Below are positions 1 through 12,300 of a DNA stretch of 64,000 bases, piece by piece. Source of the stretch: Sipunculus nudus (Eukaryota; Annelida; Sipuncula; Golfingiida; Sipunculidae); NCBI GenBank assembly GCA_026874595.1, contig CM049316.1, positions 35,223,339 to 35,287,338 of the forward strand. Direction: 5' to 3'. The position numbers and the translations under genes were made by a program. Each line of letters starts with the position of its first letter. Position 1 is the stretch's first letter. The notes beneath the pieces are model-generated. The model made no database searches. It saw only the letters and a program-made list of their open reading frames with translations, and was not told the origin of the DNA.

Positions 1-155
1 AATTGATTATAACAATGTTATCACAATTGAGAAAATTACAAAAGTCCTCTCACAATTATAATTTTTACGAGAGATATGCAAGGGGAAAAATATTTACTGA
101 AATGATCCGACAAGGGGAGTTTTTACAAGTAGTATAGAAAAAGAAAAATATTTAC

Positions 156-308
156 GGAAGTGATCCCAATCCTCTGGTAAAAGCTGAAACTCAAATTTGT
201 CAGGAATGCCATCACTGAAGACTGGTTTTGCTTCAGGTTCAAAACCTCCTCCAATCAGTCCTCCTCCCCATTCACGGATATAGATATAGCCATCATAATC
301 CCGAACAA
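156..308 (-). CDS. PDPR: PDPR-like gene, coding exon 8 (last in window)
   Basis: The 153-nt exon lies between a tttattTacag-type acceptor and gtaaat donor. It encodes VVRDYDGYIYIREWGGGLIG, then GGFEPEAKPVFSDGIPDKFE and FQLLPEDWDHF. The next exon is not found in the remaining 155 bases, so the gene continues left of the window. Confidence 0.87.
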
Positions 309-3300
309 CTGTAAATAAACAATTTGTATATAATTAACTTACAAAAAAACTTCTCACTTCCATGTTTATTATACAAATACAAAATACAAATTCTAGCAAA
401 TATTCAATTATTTTTATTTTAAAAAAAAACGCATTTACCTTATTTATTCCAATTTGGTGATCCCTCTTATTTCTCGACCCCAAAAAATATTTTGAAAGCA
501 TAATTTCTAAAATGACTCTAATTTCGCGTCTGTCGACGATGTTTTCTGTCGACGATGTTAAGGTGTAATGCCTCCGTCTCTCACGGGCACCGCAGTTTGT
601 ATCTGACTAGATTCTTATTACACTGAGCATCCACATCAAACTTGTTTGCGATAAAATTTTTGAAGATACAAAGATGCGTTTTTCATAATATATAAACATG
701 ATAAAGCATTCAAGTTCCAAATGGGTGTCCGTGACGAAGCAAACTTGTGTACCATTCCTGGTACGCACGTGTCTCGTGTGCGATTCACGTGGGATAATTA
801 GCAATAATATTTACCAAGTACTGGGAAACACGCGTGGTGGAACAACTGTGACGCAATTGGACCGGTCATCTTAGTTATGTTTAAACGACCCCGGTTAGTT
901 TTTGGATGGGTGACCGCGTATACAAAACAGGGCCCGATCGAGGGCACGCCAGCTAGGACCATTTCCGGTCGTACATATTTTAACGTGCCTTTACTTTCCT
1001 GTATTTTTTACGTATTATGCAAATAAAATTTATCTGATAATTGGCAGTTATTTTTTATAAAGTCTTCTTCCAACTTGGTGCAGCTGCTTGTCCCTTTATA
1101 TCGCCGCCTGTAGGGTTAACTTGAAACAACTGCTGGTTGCATGAGTTGCCGTCTATGTCATCGCACCTATACGAAAAGTAGTGATCATTTTGTAAAGTGA
1201 TTGAGCTTAGTTTTATTAATCATTTGCGGGCACTGTGTAATTCATGTGACGGTTGGAAGCCCGTTTGTAGGAAATACTATTTAGCTAACAAAACAAACTT
1301 ATAAACGACCAAATTATCACTCAATTCATTTGACCGCTCGAGTGTCAGAGCAGCTCTGCGGCTCTAGGGAAGGTTATTTAACCGCGTGACTCTAAAATCT
1401 CGACCACCGCAAATTCTGCAGGAAGATAATTTTCAAATATCCTCTGTTGTCTCGACCTCTGAGAAAATTAATTATTTTTAAGTGGTCGCCAAATTAGAAT
1501 AAATACGGTAGTGTACAGTCTGAAGGTTTATACAAGGTTCCCACAAATTTCATTCCAGGGTTTCATTACCAAAGTTTATTCAAGGTTTTTCAATAAGAAA
1601 ATGTTTATGTTTTTATATTTTTGGGTGGATGAGAATGGCATCCATAACCATATTTTCACTGGTTGTTTTCATTCCTTGCAAAAGTTAAGTTTACAAAACT
1701 TAAAGAATGTTTCCCTTCATGAATCTGCCACCGTTGGTAAATAGAGCACAATTCAAAGTATTTTCAAGGTAATTTTTTTAATCAACTAAATCCCAGGACT
1801 TCTTTGGCCTGTTGAAACTCTGTTAATATATAAATCTGTTTTGTTCTAACTCACTACAAGAAAACCACTGTAAAACCCTCATTTTATGACTAAAATGCTA
1901 AGTTATGCACTGAACCACTGCTGTAATGTTGCTCAATTATACTGTATCTTAATATTTCATACTAAATGCTTTGTCACAGTGCAAAAAATATATGTGAAAA
2001 CATCTGAATCATATCCAATGAACAAGAAATCTAAAATTAAAAGGCTTCCTAATCACAATATCTGTCATACATTGGCCTTCATCCTCATCTGATAAGCAGT
2101 GTAACCTACTGGCAACATTCCTAACATTTCATTTAAACAAGGGACCCATGGGTCACGGCGCTCAGTTGTTATATATGATAAAAATATGATTTAGAAATGA
2201 GGCACATGCTTGTTTTGTGTGGAAATAAATATAAGCTGTATTATGAGTTGTTGGTGTTTAGCTAATGTATGATTTTGATAGTATCTTTGGAGACAGGGAA
2301 GAGGATTGATTTCATTTATTTTGTTAACAAATGGAGTGCCACTGTCACACAGATTTTGACTTGGCCATATAACTTATAAGCAGAACATATAATATAAGAG
2401 TTTAACTATTTAATAAAAATAATTACAAATTGTCCCAAATATAATTTTTATTAAAAATAATAAGGGAATCGTATAATTTTTAAAAATAAAATACAACTGA
2501 AATGATTATTAAAATAATATCAAAGAATATATTTATGAATGCATTCATGAATACATTTTGAAAGTATTTGCACTGGTATTCACATACTTTCATTTTTACC
2601 TGAATTCCCATTCTTATGTAAGACATTATATAATATAGAGTACATATTCATATTTGTATTCAAGTACATTTGCAAAGTATTCGCACCATGTCTGGTATTT
2701 ATTCAGTTTTCACCAAACAATGATGTTGAGAATCCAGTATATACAAAATTCACACATTTAAATAATGATCATAAGTACCTGGTTTTATAGCTTTTATTCA
2801 TATTAAAAAAAAAATAAATGTAATATATTAATTTTGGACTACTTTCACATCAACCTACACACTAGACACAGCAGGAATCTAAATTAATATTATCAACTGC
2901 ATCTTTGTCTATCATTAATTTCCTTCATATGATCCCTAATGATTAGTAATGAATGATATGATTTATTTTTTTTATCATTAAAATTGAACTGAAAAATACC
3001 ACCATGATAGGTGACTGCATGGTGTTATTTGGAATATGTGACATTCTATCAATCGATACAAGATTCTTATATAATCAGTAACTGCAAGTTAATTTCCTGT
3101 TATTATCAACTAACAAATTCCTTTTCTATTTTCTTTAATTTGTTATTAAAAAAAAATAAAATTTATTAATTTACTGTTTATTGTTATGTTGTTAGTTAAA
3201 ACTACTAGATGAGTTGGGTTGGACACCTGGATCAACTGTGGTTGGCCATATGCTGCCTGGCTACCCCAGTGCATGCCTCTTCTCAAGCGTGCATAATTTG

Positions 3301-6300
3301 ATGAAAGGTCAACAAGGTCAACATACAGGTGACTCAAGAGGGGCTAGGGAGAGCTAAGGTCTGACATGGTCTCATAAAAACATTAATAAAAAAACCATAA
3401 ATTTTGGCCAATTTCTTTCAGCTTTCTAAACTTAAAAGCTGAAATCCTTATGTGTGCATTATATCAATAGTGCTCACAGGAAATAAATGTGCCATGGTCA
3501 AAGTTTGGCAAAATTAAGGTACTAATTTTATATTTATACTAATAACTTATAAAATTTGAAAAATTCAGAACTAATTTTGGGTATTCAATTGAATCTTGAT
3601 TAAATAATGTTACATCCCTGACAAAAAATCTCTAGCTTCAGCAATCCTCTTGTTAAGGGATTAAATATATTTCTTGATTTTTTACAAGTGCATTATGTTT
3701 GGGCCCATAACAATTACGCAATACTGACATCATTTCTGGCATGTGCATAGAGAATGTATAGAAATATATGTATATTATATATGATTAAAGTCAAATCAGT
3801 GGTTTTGATATTAGGCAGTCTTGAAGTGTAACAATGGGTTTTTAACAGAAGATGAAGATTATCATTAATATCTCAAAGGTGTTAAGTCCTAGTGACCAAA
3901 TTCTTGGCATGGTAGGGGATTTTGGAGACATCTAACTGTATGCCAAATTTAAGAGACTTAGAGCTGAAGCTGGGGAGCTGACTCTAGCAAACTGCATAAG
4001 ACTAGCTTGATGTAAACAATATGTGACATGGTGCTTGAAAACCTGAATAAAATCTACAGTTTTTGATTAACTGGTTTCAAATTTGTGGTGTTAACAGACA
4101 AAATGCTAACAAAAACATGCTGTGAAAATTAAACCCACAGTACTTACAGAAAAAAACGTGCCATGGTCAAAATTTAAGGTACCAATTTTTTATTTTTGTT
4201 AATATTTAAAAAAAATTAAAAGATTTTGATTTACTTTTAGGTATACAATTTAATTTTGATTAATTAAAGTTTTTTTTAAAGTTAACTTTTTTAAATTAGA
4301 TAATACAGACATTATTTCTGGCATGTACATAGGAACTATATAGGGGAATATTTATGATAAATATGAGGAAAAACAGATGAGTGGTTTTGATATTAGGCAG
4401 TCCTGAAGTGTGAAAATAGGTTTTTAATAAAAAATTGAGGTTTTTCCTTAATTTCTCAGAAGAACGAAGTCGCAAAGACCCAGTTTTTCAGCTTGGTAGG
4501 AGATCTTGGGGACATCTAACATAATGCCGAATTTTGGATTCCTAGGTCTTACAGTTTCAAAACGTGCCACATCTACGGACAGACAGACGGACGGACGGAC
4601 AGACGGACGGACGGACGACGGACAATGGACCATGACTATAGCTCAGATGACTTAAAGTCAGCTGAGCTAAAAGTAACACAAACCCAAGCCTGCTGCCATC
4701 TAGTGGTTGAAGAGTAAACTATAAATACCTAAACAAAATGTAAGTTTACAGCATACCTGGCATCATGCGATCAATCCCTTCTACAGGCCTTGTGACAATG
4801 TAGTAGTGCTCACATGAATGCAGAGGAACCTTGACTGGGGGTGTACTCAGTTGACCTAACTCTCGCGCCCACTGTAAAGAGAGATGATACATACACAAAC
4901 TTTTCACTGTTCATGCAGCTGTAATACATGGCTTTCGTCCCAGGCGTCCTTATGTGTAACTGCTGCTCTGTATGGCAAGGTTGGTCTGATTAAACCTGTT
5001 CTGGCACAGGGCCAAGAATGAGACCAACAAGAGCTGATGTCTCGGTGTACTCAAGCCACTGACAGCAGGTGTCGCATGTTAAAAATGTAGTTCTGCTGAT
5101 GAAAAATGTGTTACCACGCTCACATTTGTCTGATTACAATTCTTTGCTCTGTGCCCACCCAGGTGTTCCTGCCCAGAGAATCTTGCTATACAAAGCAGCG
5201 GTTACATGAAAGGATGTCTGGGACAATTGCAGTGTATTACCACTCTGTGAGGAGTGTACACAAACTTGCAAAATTGCTTTAATTTTATGGGGCAGACTCC
5301 TTAAAAATTTTTTGGTATACTCCTTCATCAACACAGTAAAGTAACTTTTCACAAAGTCTCCGGTATTAGAGATATACATACATACTTATATTTATTTATT
5401 CCCCTTGATTGGTACTGACTTCATATTAGCCCGAAGGCTGGCTACAAATCAACAAAAAAACAGGAACCAGAATTTTGTGGAAAATTATTTCTGGTGATGT
5501 AAATATACAGGTTTAGAGCTTCCTGAATCGCAGAGATCAGAAAAACACTTTAAAATGCAGGATAAAACCACTTACTTTGAAAAATGCCAAACAAATCATG
5601 CATGAAACTATGTTTTCATTAAGAGTGTATGGATGCCCCCTGATCAGGACCACTCACCTGGCCAGAGCAGTTCACAAAGTATTCACACTCCACTTGCCCC
5701 TGGTCAGTGTCCACCCCTGTCACCTTGCGGTTGTAACACATTACACGATTCACCTTACACTTCTCTACGATTTGAACACCTGATAAAAAGGAGAGTCAGT
5801 CAAATCATAAAATGTCACAAGGAAAGTGATATTATATCTACTATATGCAAAACATGATGATCTTCCTTAAAAAAGGTTAATAATATTCTTTCATTATGTA
5901 CAGGGAAGTGTGATATATCAACCCTAATTCACACCTATACCAAAGAGACTATAGACGTTAGATACAGTGAGATCCAAATTACATAATGAACACTATTATC
6001 ATTATTGTTATCGTTTTTTATTATTATATTATTACTGATAGTATTTATATAGCACTAAAATCCAAGAATAAAAGCCTGCGCTAAAACGCTGTTCAATAAA
6101 AATCATAAAAGCTACAGTAAAATGTACTGTGACATTGTGAAGATGCCACAGATTTATACTCTTAGAATTTGTCCAGTGTTGCCATCTAGTGACACACGGA
6201 TATACAAAAATACCACTTATTTGTACTACAATGGGTAACAAGACTACCGGAGGTTGTAAACATCAGGGTATGTGAGAACCATAAGGAACAGGTTGACACA

Positions 6301-9300
6301 TTTTATCAGAATTTAGCTCGAGATCATCTCGCTTTAACTGTCTTTCTAGTCCTCCATCTTAGTGTGTAAGGGTTCCCAGGTAGAAGAGGATTGATGGGTA
6401 AGAGGATTGATGTGTTATTTAGAGCATATTATAGTTGCATTCTTGAATATGAGACAAATTAAGCCTTCGTGTCCATGTTATATCATGTCACATTGCTGAG
6501 AGACAATTGTTTGTAATTTGTAATAAGAGAAGCCTTTTCAGTCAATTTATGATATCTTGGTCACTCTCTTTTGGTAATATTATGTTTGATAATGATACTA
6601 AGGGAGGCTATGCCTTTAAGGCTACTTGGGAGTAAATTTCTTTTTGGCTGACTTGAAGTTAACAGCATCACAAGGGTACCCATGAGTCGCTTGCATCATG
6701 GAATAATAATCTAAACTGATAGATAGGTTCCAGAATTGTTGAGACCTTTTGCGGGGAGGTTAAGGAGCATTCTGATTGTATTTTTATATGGGGACCAAGT
6801 AAAGTGATGATAGTGGGTTATGATGAAGAGTGCAGAGAATGTTTAGCTGAGATGCTGGGTTGTTAGACTATGGCTCACATGTCTACATGCATACATGTTT
6901 GTGTTATAATGACCATATGATGTAAAGCCATGTAGCTAAAATACTTGTGCATGTGATTTTTCAGGATTTTGCTCATGATGTGTTTTGTGTTGTCTCTCAA
7001 ATAAGGACTTCAGTCTATCCACACTGTTGTTGTACAAATCTCTCAGACCAATGTACAATATTTTAAAAAGTAAGACTGATAAAAATCAGTGCATGTAAGA
7101 GTTTAAATATAGAATGATTTTGATAAACACGTTATTAAATATGATTTAAAGTAACTAAAGGCTCAGCATTATTATTATTAGGAACACTAGTGGTATACAC
7201 TTAATCCTGACATCCAACCTGTGACATTCAGATTTTCCATGGGGGCTAGTTCACTTGCTTGATACATGATATATGTAGCTTTTGACAGAGGGTAATGTGA
7301 GAGCCCCTTCTTGAATTTATGTAAAATATCTAAAGCTTTAGAGAAAAATATAGTATGAGAACCCCCCCCCCCCCCCCCACCTCCCCTGGACACACATACT
7401 TCATAATTAAAACTGGCAATTCAAAGCATTATACAAATTTCCTTCACATGGTATTGCTGAGCATAATATGGATCGTGTTTCAGCACTGACCACATTATCA
7501 TTATACCTAGATTACTTTCTGTATGAAATATGAAACTATTTTTATCTCTGTGTCTAATTTTACCTCTTTCTTGGGCCTTGGTGGTGAATGCTGCACATAT
7601 ATCAGATGATGTTGCACAACCATCATTTGGTAACCATATACCACCCTGTAATGCATAAAAATTATAATAATTATAGACCATGCAACATACCATATAATTC
7701 TGTAGTCTCTCCAAGGATCAGTGTATATGTTATTTCACAATCTGTAAGGACATGTTAAAAAATAATCACTTTCAGGACTATGCTTTATATGCAGATATAA
7801 TACTAATATTATCATTTAATAAAAAAGAAGCGATATGGATTTACTTCACACTTTTGCCACCTCTTTTAAAACAAAGCTTCATTATATATATACCGTAAAA
7901 AGGCACATATAAGTCAACCCCACATATAAGTTGAGGGTAAATTTTTAGGGTTAATATCAGGTACAAATGTTTTCAAGCTATTCTGGTATTTTAATATTTT
8001 GCAGAAATGAAGATCATCTGACACTCAGAATCAGCAGGTAATAGAACAACCAAGGATTTCTCATATATTCTGTCACTGCTTATTAATTTTAAACTTCTAA
8101 TGACTGTTCATGTCTGATATCAAACATGCATGATACACCCGTCTTGTCTTGTGACCTCTGACCTCAATTAATATTTGTGAAATCTGCTGAAGAATTTAAT
8201 TGAGGTGAGAAACTCTATTGGTAAATATGTATAATGAGTTTCATGAAAAGCAATAGGATTTTTGTTAAAATATTCAAACTTTGAACAATTTAGAAGTTTA
8301 AGATATCTATATTTTCGATTAAATGATAACTTTATTTACATTTCATTTCAATGTAGTGAAGCTTTATGTATTCCTGTTGGCAATCCACTCAATTTTATAA
8401 GAATATACAAAGGAATTAGACAGTTTTAATGCCTTACTAAAATGTTCTGAGTTTAACTAAATGAACATAAGATGGCACTGATAAGCAAATGCAGGAGTTA
8501 CTGTAAATAACAATAACTTTGTTTAAACAGTACCCATTACCACCTCATCATAATATATGGACTTACTTTCAAGTCATCTACTCGAATATGAGGGCATTTG
8601 TCCTTAATTTCATGAGGAACCAAGATTTCACCTTCAATCCCAATAGTCCTTAAACAGCAAAAAGCACAAGAATAAGATTAACCTAAAAAAATCTTAAAGC
8701 TTTGGGACAACATGTTGGATAAAAATAATAATGATAATAAATAAAATAAAATTATAAATGCTTATAAGTCATTGTGTTACTTTTTCATTAAGTGTGAAGT
8801 TAAAGTATAAACAGGAATGAAAAAAAGTAACAGTTTACTATGCTTCCATTAGATGTCAGATCAATTTACTTTAAGTCTGAAAAATGGGGATCTTTTCCTA
8901 TGCAACTGATGTCACAAAAAATTGGTAAATGACAATAAGAAGTAAAAAAATTATAATTAATAATATCTATTACAGTTTTGAATTTTAAATTGTACATATG
9001 GTTCAGATTAATCTGCAGATCAAATTGTTGAAACTTGGTAGGTGGATGTTTAAATAAGCCTTAATGTGAAATGCTGAGTTTATAATTACTTACAAGCAAT
9101 CTTGCCCTCATAATATCAGTATTTTGTCATTATTTCTCATGTCTAAATGGATCTTCATAAAATCATACAATCAAATAATAACAGTACTGCTTAAAATATG
9201 AATTATAACTTTTCTGTATGTGTTTATGGATATCAGATGTAGCCATATATTTGCTTACTGTGCAAGTGCAAGCGCTCTCTTATAGGACACCAGGCGATCT

Positions 9301-12300
9301 TCGGTTCTGCACAAACTCAATGACCCAGTTTGCTTCCAGCCTGAAGAAGACAAGATTGTGTATAAATGAAACATTTACTGAAGTAATTTATGCTGTTAAA
9401 TTATCATAATCAAAGTAGGTTGCAATAATCAGTTATTTTTATCAATAAGACAATGACCTACCACTGGGTGTGTCTAGTCCATGTCCACACCGACTGTTAT
9501 AAGTCACCAGTGTCAACTACTTTGTCACACTGGACATTCTGTTCTAACTTAATAATGACATGTCTCTGTATTACAATCAGCTCTTATCCTTTTTCTTCTT
9601 AAACTAAGATTACAAATAAAGAATGCACTGTATAGAATGCATAATGAAGATTTCATATGTATCAGCATGGCAACATGCATTATTTCTATGTGTCCCTTTT
9701 GGACACCATGGGGACATGGCAAAAATCACTACAATCATTTTGCCTTATGTGTATTCCATGCATTTATGTAATCTTAGCTTTATCATGACTCTAGCAATGG
9801 AATAACATGGTGATGTAGTCAAATCTGCAAAACTCAAGTCCGAGTGCAAGTCCAAGTCTAGACCACTCGAGTCCAAGTCAGAGTCATTGAGGTTTGAGTC
9901 CAAGTCCATCTTCTTTAAAATCTGAGTCATTTTGAACCCAAATCCATGTCAGTATCAGAGTCTGATACAAATATACTTAAAATGCAATTAAAATGAAGAT
10001 TTCAGTTTATTGTGTACATTTTTAAGTTAGACCGACCCAGTCGATGTAATGGTTAAAACATAATTCCTCCCACTAACAGAGTCATCAAACTTTGCTGTGT
10101 CACAAAACTAAGAACAGGTACTCCCACCTTGCGGCAAATTGTATAACTAAAGTGCAGCTCACTGGCCGACTGATCATTGACTGGTAAACTCCGGTCATTT
10201 AGGGACTGGCTGCTCCACAAATCACTGCCTCGATGAACTAAGGTCTTTTCCAGAGACGTCAGCGGTGGTCTATCCCAGAATCTTTTTCAATACAAACATG
10301 GTTCATTTAGTTATCGCCTATTCTGGGCTTCCAGTTTGCTACTAATATTCCCATTTAATCAGTCTTAATATTTTTAGGCCGTTGCTTATGTTGACTTTGG
10401 CGAGACTTTAAAACACTATAACCCTCAGCCTCAGTGTTAACGTTTATCGGACCACCACTCTTCAAAGTGGGCCTGTTTGAACATAACGTTGGCCTAACAA
10501 ACTCTGGCTCAGCTAATCGGGTGAGATATTCAGAAGCACACACAAAGAGTGCAGTCAAAATGTACAGGCTGGCTGGACAGTCACAATTCGCGAGTGGCAA
10601 TTTGCCAGTTAATACACAGGTACACACAAATGCTGCCAGCTGTTCCTGTCACCTCGGCAGAGGTAATTTTACTGGAACTGTTGTTACAAAATTGTTGCGA
10701 TAGTGTCTACAATACGCACTTACATTTGGCCCATAGACCGTAAAATTCTTTCAGCAGAGATATATCATAGGACACGAAGGTCCATGTGTGGACTACCTGA
10801 ATACATGATTTCAGTGCGAATGTTACCAAGCGAATCATGCTGTAGGACCGCTGTTGGCGTTCTCATAGCAACAATGTCATTCACATGAGGCGTGACGGCA
10901 TAATATATGCAAATGGGGGGGAATTGTCAGGTCCTCAAAAAAGCCTTGTGATGCCTTAATATGCAAATATCAGGGATTCACCCTACGGACTTTACAGGGC
11001 TTTAGTGATAAGAGCTGGCACTTAGTTAAGTCTATCGGTACATAGAATCATGTTTAATTTTTACCATTTTATAAGTAAACGTATGCACTAAACCCCAGGC
11101 AGGGCTATTTTAAGTTAGCTTAAACATACTTTACTGTAACCGTTATAGTATGCTAAACTCCTGATGCAGAGCTGAAGCCTGGTTTATACAGTGTTATTAT
11201 TTTGTATTATCTGTAAGCAGTTGGCACATGCATGTGTGTAAAAGTCTTTATAGTATGTTTTTTCATTGTTCTGAGAAGGACTCGGTCTGATTTCTCAAGT
11301 CCAAGTCTTAGTCCACCTTCCAATCACTGGTCTCCCCTGTATCTGGGGTTAAATCACATATCCAGTTCACCATACCAAGCTGCAGCTAGGAATAAAGAGT
11401 ATTGAATTGACCTCACTACCAGAGCCCTTTTGCCCCGAACTTTCACCTAATTATGGTAATGAGCCCCCAATAGGCCGCCACTCAGGCCTTCCACGCCAAT
11501 GGTAGAGAGAGCTCTTTACAGGACAATAATGACGTCACAAAAGTCGATGACGTTTGACATTGCATTAACTGACTTCATCAGCTGGAATTGCTATATCTTT
11601 GTTCTCCAGTACCGAATATATCAACATCATTGTGAAATGTTTGGCCATATTTTGGATTATTTGTCTCATACCATTTACGTGTAAGGTAAGAGATTATTTT
11701 CACTAGGTAACCGGCATAATGGCTCCTGCAACAATTGACCTAGAATTTTTTAAACTGTCTCTCTTGTATAAAAAAATATTCCGGAAAACATGATGACACA
11801 GGTACTGGTGCAGACTACACATGTTCTGTTTGGGAGAGTCACCCAAATTATGCAAATTTTGCACTTGTGGGATGATTGACCATTTACTTTGCCAACGGGC
11901 ACTTGACTGGTTACTCGCAGTTGCTCAGCTTATGATAAATTCAGTGAATGAATATGCGATTAAGGTCACATAGAGTTCATGGATAAGTTAATTAAACAAA
12001 ACTTCATAATAAAGATGCTGGACCTACCTGTGCCATAATCTTCCTCCTCAAACTTCCTGTACAAGTTTGCACTGTACTTGGCTAGGGAGCTTGTCAGTAG
12101 GGAACTTCTCAAACACCCCACAAGACCCACAGAATGCCATGTTGTCCCACATGACATGCTGAAACACAGGATATACATAATATTTAAAGGAACATCTCAA
12201 AGTTTGGCAAATATTTTATTAGATAATATGCATATGGTATTTCTTGCAAAATTATGTATATAAGGTCTCTAATGTGATCTCAAATAAGATATTAAGTAGG

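Noticed and set aside
7187-7393. Poly-Gly minus-strand frame
   Set aside because: Created by the poly-C tract; lies in an intron of the PDPR-like gene.
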